DNA of 16,115 bases from Candidatus Bathyarchaeum sp. (GCA_004376385.1 SOJY01000088.1:1-16115); one strand, 5' to 3'. Shown: positions 8,231 to 14,254, counted from the stretch's first letter. The notes: generated by a model not told the origin, from the sequence alone. Program-made: numbers and translations.

Positions 8231-8350
8231 ATGTGGAACCCGCAGGTCCGTAACAGCAGATGCGTCCCAGTCTTTTTGCATCAATGCGTTAAGGTATTGC
8301 AATACCGAGGAGAAAAGAGGCAGAATTTGCCGCAAAAATTTCAGGTTTGA
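8231..8350 (+). CDS. Very short candidate ORF (39 residues)
   Basis: ATG 8231 has GAGGG (8221-8225) 5 nt upstream and an A+T-rich, TATA-like stretch at about 8171-8187. The predicted peptide begins MWNPQVRNSRC and matches nothing I know. The frame contains the 14-bp palindrome 8293-8306, which argues for a regulatory role of the DNA rather than coding. Kept as a low-confidence possibility. Confidence 0.15.
   Translation: MWNPQVRNSRCVPVFLHQCVKVLQYRGEKRQNLPQKFQV
8293..8306. repeat. Perfect 14-bp palindrome GGTATTGCAATACC
   Basis: The sequence is identical to its own reverse complement over 14 bases. It is unlike the TGTGA/TCACA family nearby. It could be a dimeric-protein binding site; no adjacent gene start makes its target clear. 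Confidence 0.6.
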
Positions 8351-8414
8351 TTTTCAGCTAATTTACACAGTTCCTACAGGACGGAATGCTTCCGAGCTCC
8401 ACCAATCTACGGTA

Positions 8415-8636
8415 TGTGATGATGTTTCCTGTGACATCAACAGAATCACAAAACGACAGGCAGGCCACCCAACAGCCTGCTTGAAAAGCCCGAAAAAGGA
8501 AATAAAGCAAGAAATAGCCTCAAAAAAGGCCCCTTCAAGAAGAAGCTTGTGCGTGACGTCACACGTGATTCTGTGATAATCACACGTGATCTAGCTGTGA
8601 TCAGAAATCACACATATCATAAATCACAAGGTCACA
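8415..8636. repeat. TGTGA/TCACA half-site array, left cluster
   Basis: Ten copies of TGTGA or its complement occur in 222 bp, at 8415, 8430, 8446, 8559, 8572, 8580, 8596, 8608, 8624 and 8632; chance would give well under one. Several pair up as inverted repeats: TGTGAT-A-ATCACA (8572-8584), TGTGAT-N5-ATCACA (8596-8612) and the palindrome GTGACGTCAC (8553-8562). The 11-mer TCACACGTGAT is repeated at 8559 and 8580, exactly 21 bp apart. This is the look of a protein-binding array. Copies vary in spacing and have no unique spacers, so it is not a CRISPR. Confidence 0.7.
8460..8480. repeat. Short GC stem-loop
   Basis: GCAGGC (8460-8465) and GCCTGC (8475-8480) form a 6-bp stem with a 9-nt loop. 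No T-run follows, so it does not read as a terminator. It is weak on its own. Confidence 0.25.
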
Positions 8637-8713
8637 ATACAGCAAACAGAGCCACGGCACAGAGCAAAGAGTTGACTTCTGGAGGGAGTAATTAGCCCAA
8701 AGGAGAAAGGGTG

Positions 8714-8818
8714 ATGCAGTTATTTGAGGCGGCACCAACAGATTTTGGGTTACAGCAATATTTTCCAGCAAAAGGCAAGGGAGGACTCTGTTTTTTTAGT
8801 GATTGGGTAATTCCTTAA
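8714..8818 (+). CDS. Short candidate ORF (34 residues)
   Basis: ATG 8714, directly after an in-frame GTG at 8711, has AGGAG (8701-8705) with an ideal 8-nt spacer. The peptide runs MQLFEAAPTDFGLQ and ends FFSDWVIP before TAA. I do not recognise it. It lies between the left half-site array and the 177-residue gene, on the same strand as that gene. The well-placed ribosome site is the only real evidence; a chance ORF is equally possible. Confidence 0.25.
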   Translation: MQLFEAAPTDFGLQQYFPAKGKGGLCFFSDWVIP

Positions 8819-8931
8819 GCCTAGTTTTGTGTAGTTTATTAAATGTTTTGTTAGTATTTTGTTTGTTTTTTAGTAATTACAGAAAATTTAGAATATTGGT
8901 TTTTTTGGACGAATTCTGGTAAAGTTTTTTA

Positions 8932-9465
8932 TTGCAGGGCGCCGTATACAAAATCGTATCCTTTAGAACAGGGGTTGGGGCAGAGAGTTTGAACTTGAAG
9001 AAAAAAGCCCGAAATTGGCTAAACTACTCACTAAATGACCCAATAGTAAAAACACTGTCAAAAAACAGTAATTTAACCAAAATACAGTTAGAAACGCTTC
9101 TAATAGATGTTTTAGCCGAAAATATATCCGACAGAGGCTTGAAATATGACGAAAAAGCCAAATTACGGATTTTCGCCGTAAGTAGAGGCGCTTTTAACAG
9201 GAGTTTAAGGCAAGCCAGACAGAATGTCACACAATCAATCTATACAATTTTGCTCCTCGGATATCTAGGAATTCTCGAAGAAATCAGCTTAGAACCATAT
9301 TTAGAGGCTGCAAACAAGCTAAAAACATACATAAACACTCAAAGAGAATTCACAAAAAAGAGGCCGAAAGAAGAGCACATCAGGACCGTGGCACGACTCC
9401 ACGAAGAGCTCAAAAACAGCCTAGAGGAACTCTCTAACCCACGAAGAATATCAAAAAGGCTGTGA
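8932..9465 (+). CDS. Unrecognised basic, mostly helical protein (177 residues)
   Basis: I do not recognise this gene with confidence. The protein is lysine- and arginine-rich and predicted almost wholly helical. The most structured-looking part (about 76-114) reads KLRIFAVSRGAFNRSLR, then QARQNVTQSIYTILLLGYLG, a pattern that could be a helix-turn-helix followed by a hydrophobic helix. A charged C-terminal tail (about 135-177, rich in K/R/E) follows. The start is uncertain: TTG 8932 is the longest option, but TTG 8989 or 8995 follow a G-rich stretch and fit the helical region better. A TATA-like TTTAGAATAT (8887-8896) lies upstream. The gene sits exactly between two TGTGA/TCACA arrays and its stop codon is inside an inverted repeat. 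That suggests it binds, or is controlled through, those sites; this is inference. Confidence 0.6.
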   Translation: MQGAVYKIVSFRTGVGAESLNLKKKARNWLNYSLNDPIVKTLSKNSNLTKIQLETLLIDVLAENISDRGLKYDEKAKLRIFAVSRGAFNRSLRQARQNVTQSIYTILLLGYLGILEEISLEPYLEAANKLKTYINTQREFTKKRPKEEHIRTVARLHEELKNSLEELSNPRRISKRL

Positions 9466-9482
9466 CATCACAAATCACAGCC
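9458..9482. repeat. Inverted repeat at the stop codon of the 177-residue gene
   Basis: GGCTGTGA (9458-9465) and TCACAGCC (9475-9482) are perfect 8-bp arms around 9 nt. The TGA stop is the last three bases of the left arm, and GTTTT (9483-9487) follows the right arm. It could act as a weak intrinsic terminator in RNA, or be another binding site of the array, since it contains the same half-sites plus an extra TCACA in the loop. Confidence 0.5.
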
Positions 9483-9835
9483 GTTTTATCACAAAAAAGG
9501 ACCACTTTGTGCTCAGACAAGCCCCCAAACAGTGCAGCCTCACGTAATCACAGAACAGGAATTTTCGCTCCACAATTTAATCCCATTTTGGGCTTTATTA
9601 CAAAAATAAGGTGTTTTTAACAGTTTTTAGTAGCAGAAATGTGAAAAGAGGGGGAGGGAAAAAGTTAAGGGATCGTGTTAGTCAGCACAGTTTTACTGCA
9701 GCTTTGCTGTGAGGCAGTTGTGACGTGTGATGTCACGAGGTCTAAGTTAGGGAAAACTTTAAGTTTGTTTATATACTAATGTGATATGTGATTACGCATG
9801 TATATCACACGACATCACGATGAAATCACATGTGA
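9461..9835. repeat. TGTGA/TCACA half-site array, right cluster
   Basis: Fourteen copies occur in 375 bp, at 9461, 9468, 9475, 9489, 9548, 9640, 9708, 9719, 9726, 9780, 9787, 9805, 9826 and 9831. They include TGTGA-CA-TCACA (9461-9472), GTGAC-N7-GTCAC (9720-9736), GTGATAT-N14-ATATCAC (9781-9808) and the perfect palindrome TCACATGTGA (9826-9835). The last five lie between the TATA box and the start codon of the coiled-coil gene and even overlap its ribosome binding site, the classical place for a repressor. The 382-nt gap 9466-9847 holds nothing else I can identify. Confidence 0.7.
9768..9775 (+). promoter_or_regulatory. TATA box of the coiled-coil wHTH gene
   Basis: TTTATATA lies about 75 nt upstream of GTG 9848, predicting transcription start near 9797-9800. 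Five TGTGA/TCACA half-sites follow it within 60 nt. Confidence 0.5.
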
Positions 9836-9847
9836 GGAGCGGTGTTA

Positions 9848-10561
9848 GTGATTTCAGACTTTATGCTAGTAGTGACGTCGGTTCTGTTGTTTGGCACAGT
9901 TTCGGCACTGTTTCTTTATTATCGCCGAATAATGACTCTGCGCCAAGAGTATGACAGGGCAAAAGGAGTTATAGATGATATCGTTGTGAGTGTTGACAGC
10001 CAATTCAGGAGGCAAAAGGACAGGGTTCTTTTTGTTGCCCAAAAGATGGAGAACGCCTTGTTGGAGAACAAAAAAGTCGTAAAAAAGGTAGAAGAATATG
10101 AGGAACGATTAACAGACATTACCAAGCTGATGGATGGTGCCCCACAGATTGAGGAGAAGTTTTCTGGGCAGATTAAAGAGATGCGCAACGAAGTTGCAGG
10201 CATAAAGGAAGCCCAAGACAAAGTTATGAAAAAGCTTGTTGAGATCGAAAAAATCAAGCAAGAGACGTATGTTCCTGAGGTTAAGATAGAGGCGGCTATT
10301 CCCATAAAAAAGGAAAAAGTCTTAGCCCCACTGACTGAAACGGAACTGATGGTTATCGAGACAATTGGGAAAGAGGGAGAAAAAACGGCGCCTGAAATAA
10401 GAGAAAAGATTGGTCTCACAAGGGAGCATAGTGCTCGCCTAATGAAGAAGCTGTACAAAGACGGCTACCTGGAGAGGGACACCCATAAGATGCCGTATGT
10501 CTATCGACTAAAAGAAGAGTTGAAAAAGATACTAAAGAAAAGAGAAGCTAGCGTTTCCTAG
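9848..10561 (+). CDS. Membrane-anchored coiled-coil protein with C-terminal winged helix
   Basis: Function unknown. The 237-residue protein has one strongly hydrophobic N-terminal helix (about 5-25, FMLVVTSVLLFGTVSALFLYY) followed at once by Arg-Arg, so the rest should be cytoplasmic. A charged heptad-rich segment (about 30-135) should form a long coiled coil. A linker with VPEVKIEAAIPIKKEK comes next, then a MarR/ArsR-like winged helix (about 155-225; TAPEIREKIGLTREHSARLM, then KKLYKDGYLER). It would thus hold a DNA-binding domain at the membrane. GTG 9848 is preferred over GTG 9842 because GAGGAG (9834-9839) is 8 nt away rather than 2. It is tail-to-tail with herA, overlapping by 14 nt. The dense half-site array at its promoter suggests autoregulation. 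Confidence 0.75.
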   Translation: MISDFMLVVTSVLLFGTVSALFLYYRRIMTLRQEYDRAKGVIDDIVVSVDSQFRRQKDRVLFVAQKMENALLENKKVVKKVEEYEERLTDITKLMDGAPQIEEKFSGQIKEMRNEVAGIKEAQDKVMKKLVEIEKIKQETYVPEVKIEAAIPIKKEKVLAPLTETELMVIETIGKEGEKTAPEIREKIGLTREHSARLMKKLYKDGYLERDTHKMPYVYRLKEELKKILKKREASVS

Positions 10562-12113
10562 ACCTTTCTTCAGCCGCAAGAAACTCCCCTGCAGATTTGA
10601 TTCGTTTCAATTTCTCATCCATCTCAGAAAGAGGCTTTGACGGCGGCAAATCATACTCCGCCTTTCCCCTTTGTTTTAGGTAATCAGGGTAATGAATAAC
10701 CTTTATAGGAACGGCAAATCGAATCTGTGGTTCTGAAATAAGTAATGCTTCTCCGATGTCAAGCATCTTAATCTCGGTGTCGCTGTATTCCATGTAAGGC
10801 GTATTTTGGGTGAGATAGTCCCGGTCTCGTTTCAATTCAGTTTTCATGATAACTTTGGTCCAAAGCTCGGCGAAGACATCGCGATTTATCTTGGAAGGCC
10901 TCGGCGTGACAGCATTTAATCCAACTCGATACTTCCGGTATGTGAGGGCAATATCGGAAAAGATGGTTTTGCGTATTTCGGGGTCAAGAAACGCGTGTGC
11001 TTCTTCAAGAGTTATCAATAGAGTTGGGAGCTTTTTCCATGCTTCGAAATTGTTTTCCCACAACCGTTTGTAATGTTGTGCAACGTTTGTTGCCGTTAGA
11101 CAGGTGACGTTTTGTTGCTCTTCAGAAGTTAAGCCTGATATGTCAATGAGGCAGGTGATTCCTTTGCTTATGTTTTGGACCACATCGTCTATGAAGTTAT
11201 AGTTGGAAGGCGGGAAGAGATGCGATGGAAGGTCGGAAAGCCTACTCATCAGAGCATTAATTACATTCGGAGATTTGTAGTTAATGATTTTTCCAACACC
11301 TAAGTAGCCCTCTAAAATGTAGGCTTCACGGGATTCCTCTATCCAACATTTGCCCAGTTGCTCATACAGCCTCCGGGCAACTCTTATTTGGGGTCTCCCA
11401 ATTTCAGGAAAAATCGTCCATAATCTTCCAGGAGTAAGAGTGCGCAAGCCTATGCATAATTTGCCACCTCTCGCTGAATAATAACGAACCTTACTATGAA
11501 AAAGAGGGTGATCCCCTAGACCGCTCTCAGACCCAATATCTTTACCGGACAACAACTGACCGGCGAAATCGAAGATAAGACCAACAGTTTCAGGGTTATC
11601 GATTATACGCGCGTTTAGAACAAGTTCTGTGTTGGTTTTTCCTGAGCCGGTCATTCCGAACATGCCCATCATCTTCGGGATAGCCTTAACACTTATTCCC
11701 ACCTCGCCCAGAACGTTTTCTCCTGAACGCAAAAGACCTATCTCTAAATCGCCCGAAAGCCGCAAAATCGAGTAGTCTTCCTCGTTTGTTGTGTACACAT
11801 GATCCATATAATTAGGGTTAAAGGTTGGAGAACGAATATTTCCAGCATTACTTTCAAGTAACAGAATCGCATCAACATGCCTAAAGCTGGAGTAAGGACC
11901 AAAAGACTCCTTTCCCTCAGCTTCACGAAGCTGCTCATTAGTTTTCAGCGTAGAGGAACTCCCAGCATCCACGACACGAGCATAGAAGCTCCGATTATCA
12001 GAATCTATTCTAACAATCTGACCAAAAGAAAGAGTTATTCCCTGATTTAGGAAAAAAGAAACAGTATCCCCTTTCACTTCACGAACAAAACCAACAGGCT
12101 CAAATTCGGTCAA
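10548..12113 (-). CDS. herA: HerA-like bidirectional DNA translocase/helicase
   Basis: HerA is a hexameric FtsK-type ATPase that works with the NurA nuclease in DNA-end resection. The 521-residue protein has an N-terminal HAS-type barrel (PVGFVREVKGDTVSFFL), a Walker A GMTGSGKT, a Walker B followed by catalytic acidic residues (LLITLEEAHAFL), and an arginine-finger region TYRKYRVGL. One key position differs: the usual SQRPSK/TQRPSK sensor reads VTPRPSKI, with Pro in place of Gln. TTG 12113 is taken as start because GAGGGGGG lies 8 nt upstream; ATG 12131, 12149 or a start at 12164 would be N-terminal extensions with poorer ribosome sites. It overlaps the nurA end by 14 nt, implying coupled translation. 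Confidence 0.88.
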   Translation of the reverse strand: MTEFEPVGFVREVKGDTVSFFLNQGITLSFGQIVRIDSDNRSFYARVVDAGSSSTLKTNEQLREAEGKESFGPYSSFRHVDAILLLESNAGNIRSPTFNPNYMDHVYTTNEEDYSILRLSGDLEIGLLRSGENVLGEVGISVKAIPKMMGMFGMTGSGKTNTELVLNARIIDNPETVGLIFDFAGQLLSGKDIGSESGLGDHPLFHSKVRYYSARGGKLCIGLRTLTPGRLWTIFPEIGRPQIRVARRLYEQLGKCWIEESREAYILEGYLGVGKIINYKSPNVINALMSRLSDLPSHLFPPSNYNFIDDVVQNISKGITCLIDISGLTSEEQQNVTCLTATNVAQHYKRLWENNFEAWKKLPTLLITLEEAHAFLDPEIRKTIFSDIALTYRKYRVGLNAVTPRPSKINRDVFAELWTKVIMKTELKRDRDYLTQNTPYMEYSDTEIKMLDIGEALLISEPQIRFAVPIKVIHYPDYLKQRGKAEYDLPPSKPLSEMDEKLKRIKSAGEFLAAEERSRKR

Positions 12114-13131
12114 AACTTTCACCCCCCTCATAAGGACGCGATATTCCATGGATTTTGTCAGCAAAACTGCAGGAAAGCTCTTCCCTGCGAAGAGTATCTA
12201 AGATTCCATCATCCGACAGCTCTTTCTCAATTAAATCATAATATTGAAGAATTTTTGAATTTGATGCCCCAGAAAATTCATGAGCAAGCCAAAGGGTAAC
12301 TGGATAACCTAAACATCTTGGGTCTTCGGAAAGCGATGTAAGGGGAGAAAGGAACTCAGATACGTCACGAGAGGTCAAAGACCCCATTATGTCACAACGG
12401 AAAACGTGCGGACTGTCTTCACACAACTTCACAAGCGATACGTCTCCATACAGATGCTCAGCCATATTTGCTTCTTTAACCGGATAATAAACCCAAAGCG
12501 AATGGGGTGAAAGTATACTTGTTGACGCCATAAAATCTCGCCCCTTCTCATCACACAACATAGGAGACTGTTTACTCACGGCGAGAAGATTAACCTTTTT
12601 ACGAAGAGCTTCTTCGTATAGCGAAGTCTGGAACCCTCGTTTTCCACCAAAGAAACTAGCACCATCCAACAGAATATAATCGCCTTCACCCAATCCACGA
12701 AGAGTCTCCCCATGTGGCTCTACAGCCCCAGTAGGCTCTTCGTGAAGAAGCTTCAAAGCCATCTCACTTTCTAGTTGCAACCTCTGATCCATCAAAAAGT
12801 TAGAGCGGTAACGGCGGTCCCCAACTGTACCCACAAGACTTTCATCATAGCCCCAATTCACCTTACGCCCCTCCACAGAAGCGTACGCAACCCGCATAAG
12901 GTAAATGCCCCAGTTGTGGGCTCTCTTCAACGCTCTAGTAGAGCAATCTACAGCCAAAAACCGTGAATCACAGCAATTAACCTTCTTTAGAGGTTTAATT
13001 TTGGTTATATCAGGTTTGGTAATAATCAACGGTTGCCGCTTAATATCGCCGTAGCCTATTCGGCGACCCTCATCAACATATGCCTTAAGCTTGGTTTTCA
13101 ATTCTACCAAATCTTCTTGGATCTTACTCAT
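12100..13131 (-). CDS. nurA: NurA-domain 5'-3' nuclease
   Basis: NurA is the nuclease partner of HerA. The 343-residue protein shows the NurA-type acidic motifs: FLAVDCSTRALKRA (first catalytic Asp), GDYILLDGASFFGG (second Asp), and a C-terminal GYPVTLWLAHEFSGAS segment like the conserved 'GYP...L..AH' end of the family. The start is ATG 13131, with GAGGAG 10 nt upstream; an in-frame TTG at 13149 would contain the ribosome site. Gene order here is wHTH-nurA-herA, without mre11 or rad50 alongside, unlike the herA-mre11-rad50-nurA cluster of many thermophilic archaea. Identity is by motif, so a divergent NurA-like nuclease of related function cannot be excluded. Confidence 0.82.
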   Translation of the reverse strand: MSKIQEDLVELKTKLKAYVDEGRRIGYGDIKRQPLIITKPDITKIKPLKKVNCCDSRFLAVDCSTRALKRAHNWGIYLMRVAYASVEGRKVNWGYDESLVGTVGDRRYRSNFLMDQRLQLESEMALKLLHEEPTGAVEPHGETLRGLGEGDYILLDGASFFGGKRGFQTSLYEEALRKKVNLLAVSKQSPMLCDEKGRDFMASTSILSPHSLWVYYPVKEANMAEHLYGDVSLVKLCEDSPHVFRCDIMGSLTSRDVSEFLSPLTSLSEDPRCLGYPVTLWLAHEFSGASNSKILQYYDLIEKELSDDGILDTLRREELSCSFADKIHGISRPYEGGESFDRI

Positions 13132-13208
13132 ATGCGGGTTTCTCCTCAAACACGAAGAGTCTTACAAGTCAAGCATTAAATTAAATATCATAAAAGACAG
13201 GCTATTTA

Positions 13209-13619
13209 TTATCTTCCGTGAACCTGATAATTTGATATTGCAGTCATAATTCTGTAACGCAGTTGATTTGAAGCACCTTTCTTAATGAAAAATCCCCGGT
13301 CTGCTAGACGAGACAGATAAGTTGAGACAGTACTCAAATGGACTGGTTCATTAAACTGTTTTTCATATGCTAGTTGTAGTTCTTTTGAAGAAAACCAGCC
13401 TACAGGAAAATTTTTCTCCGCAACTAAACGAACTTTTTCGATCTTAGTTATTTCGGGTGCAGAACGAGTTAATTCAGGATTTACGGTTGGCATGCCTCCC
13501 AAAAGTTCAACCAAATCAAGTAGACGAAGAGCCTTATCTCGCGTAACCTGACCCTCAAAGGTTATTGTGTAGCGATCTCCGTTATTGAAGATCTCTACGC
13601 GTATTTTTTTGGTAGGCAT
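13209..13619 (-). CDS. Winged-helix DNA-binding protein next to the origin
   Basis: This 136-residue protein has an N-terminal beta-rich segment (KIRVEIFNNGDRYTITFEGQVT), a short helix with KALRLLDLVELLGG, and a C-terminal winged helix (FSSKELQLAYEKQF, then VHLSTVSTYLSRLADRGFFIKK and a basic strand). I cannot name the family. ATG 13619 is preferred; the in-frame GTG 13628 would give 139 residues, and neither has a clear Shine-Dalgarno. It is first of a leftward unit with nurA (77 nt gap) and herA. Its promoter region merges with the origin candidate and contains TTCAC boxes at 13642-13647 and 13658-13662, so it may regulate itself and could also bind the origin. Confidence 0.65.
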   Translation of the reverse strand: MPTKKIRVEIFNNGDRYTITFEGQVTRDKALRLLDLVELLGGMPTVNPELTRSAPEITKIEKVRLVAEKNFPVGWFSSKELQLAYEKQFNEPVHLSTVSTYLSRLADRGFFIKKGASNQLRYRIMTAISNYQVHGR

Positions 13620-13666
13620 GCTGTGCACCAGTTAAACAAGTGTTCACTAATTATCTATTCACAAGT

Positions 13667-13676
13667 TATAGATATT
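13667..13676 (-). promoter_or_regulatory. Possible TATA box of the wHTH-nurA-herA unit
   Basis: AATATCTATA on the minus strand lies 48-57 nt upstream of ATG 13619. Two TTCAC words lie between it and the start. Tentative because the region is generally A+T-rich. Confidence 0.3.
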
Positions 13677-13814
13677 GCGGTAGATAGTGTCTAGTGAAAA
13701 ACCGTAAAATCAGCCTAAAAATCTAAAAAAAGCAAAATTTGCAGCTTATTAGGTTCACAAGCTTCACTACGTTCCACGTTTACAAAATAAAAAAAGAGAA
13801 AGGGACGAAGCTGG

Positions 13815-13837
13815 TTTTCCAGTAGAAACCAAGGGGT
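13815..13837 (+). promoter_or_regulatory. Origin recognition box ORB1
   Basis: TTTTCCA-GTA-GAAA-CCA-AGGGGT matches the archaeal ORB/mini-ORB pattern: a TTTCCA...GAAAC dyad followed by a G-run bound by the Orc1 winged helix. Context beside orc1 supports it. Confidence 0.75.
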
Positions 13838-13911
13838 TACTTCTATACTTGTGAAAAGACATAATCGGGCCTATTTTACAAAATAAACAGTAAAAAACGT
13901 GAAATACACTA

Positions 13912-13944
13912 GTTAACTTCACAGGAGTTCACAGTGAAGTTAAC
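13912..13944. repeat. 11-bp inverted repeat GTTAACTTCAC / GTGAAGTTAAC
   Basis: The arms at 13912-13922 and 13934-13944 are perfect reverse complements around an 11-nt spacer. A further GTTAAC lies at 13951-13956. It sits between ORB1 and ORB2 and contains three of the TTCAC/GTGAA words. It could be a dimeric-protein site or an extruding hairpin at the origin. Confidence 0.55.
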
Positions 13945-14045
13945 AAACAAGTTAACCAGTAAACAAGGGAAGACTCTTCGTCAAATAACAGTTAGTGTGT
14001 CTCACGAAGATACAATTCAGTTTCCAACGTTTGGTTAAGACTCCG

Positions 14046-14068
14046 ACCCCTTCATTTCCATTGTACTA
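14046..14068 (-). promoter_or_regulatory. Origin recognition box ORB2 (reversed, degenerate)
   Basis: Read on the minus strand it ends GAAA-TGA-AGGGGT, the same spacing as ORB1 and ORB3, but the left TTTTCCA part matches at only four of seven bases (TAGTACA). Its orientation is opposite to ORB3 across the A+T-rich block. Confidence 0.55.
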
Positions 14069-14100
14069 AAGAAGTTCATTTAGGATTCCGGTTAAGCCTT

Positions 14101-14160
14101 AAAGTTAAAAAATTGTAGAATTAAATCTAATTTTTTTGATGATTAATACTAAATACTAAT
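14101..14160. other. A+T-rich block, candidate duplex-unwinding element
   Basis: Only 8 of 60 bases are G or C by direct count. The block lies between ORB2 and ORB3, where DNA melting would be expected. Confidence 0.5.
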
Positions 14161-14254
14161 TCGAGAAATAACTTTCATGAGATTATTTTCAATAATAATA
14201 TTTCCTTCGCAAATTTTGATTCTTTTCTTAGCTAAACCGCGTAGAACCCTTGCT

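Larger units (their letters stand above)
7939..8931. other. Long intergenic region without a convincing gene
   Basis: This stretch of 993 nt lies between elf1 and the 177-residue gene. It holds the elf1 promoter on its left, two very short plus-strand reading frames with plausible ribosome sites (8231-8350 and 8714-8818), a perfect 14-bp palindrome (8293-8306), a GC stem (8460-8480), and a cluster of TGTGA/TCACA half-sites (8415-8636). A T-rich stretch of about 100 nt (8820-8930) leads into the next gene. No tRNA, rRNA or recognisable box C/D RNA was found. Confidence 0.6.
13642..13938. repeat. TTCAC/GTGAA half-site cluster in the origin region
   Basis: Nine copies occur in about 300 bp, at 13643, 13658, 13754, 13763, 13851, 13899, 13918, 13928 and 13934. 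The last two form a perfect palindrome TTCAC-A-GTGAA (13928-13938). The shared core TCAC/GTGA is the same as in the arrays at 8415-8636 and 9461-9835, though the flanking base differs (TTCAC here, TCACA there). Confidence 0.5.

Noticed and set aside
8415..8475. Box C/D guide RNA starting at GTGATGA
   Set aside because: The box C word is present (about 8416-8422), but no box D (CTGA) with proper spacing or terminal stem follows. The word is part of the half-site cluster.
8596..8612. Bacterial CRP/FNR-type operator (TGTGA-N-TCACA)
   Set aside because: The half-sites resemble the CRP consensus, but the spacer is 7 rather than 6, spacing varies among copies, and no CRP-like protein is in the window. 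The likeness is noted only.
8415..8636. CRISPR-like repeat array
   Set aside because: The repeated units are 5-11 bp with irregular spacing and both orientations. There are no constant 25-40 bp repeats or unique spacers and no cas genes.
8820..8930. Second origin-like A+T-rich unwinding element
   Set aside because: It is T-rich but has no ORB nearby and leads directly into a gene start; a promoter/leader is the simpler reading.
9634..9656. Fourth ORB next to the right array
   Set aside because: The GAAAAGAGGGGG part resembles the right half of an ORB, but the TTTCCA half is absent and it is far from orc1.
9919..10458. Minus-strand ORF of 179 codons opposite the coiled-coil gene
   Set aside because: It is a low-complexity Ser/Phe/Ile-rich translation that mirrors the coiled-coil codons, with no domain. 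It is a shadow frame.
13152..13981. 12-bp inverted repeat ACGAAGAGTCTT / AAGACTCTTCGT flanking the wHTH gene, as ends of a mobile element
   Set aside because: Several 12-mer matches are expected by chance in 16 kb. There is no transposase and no target duplication, and the word CTTCGT is common in coding DNA here.
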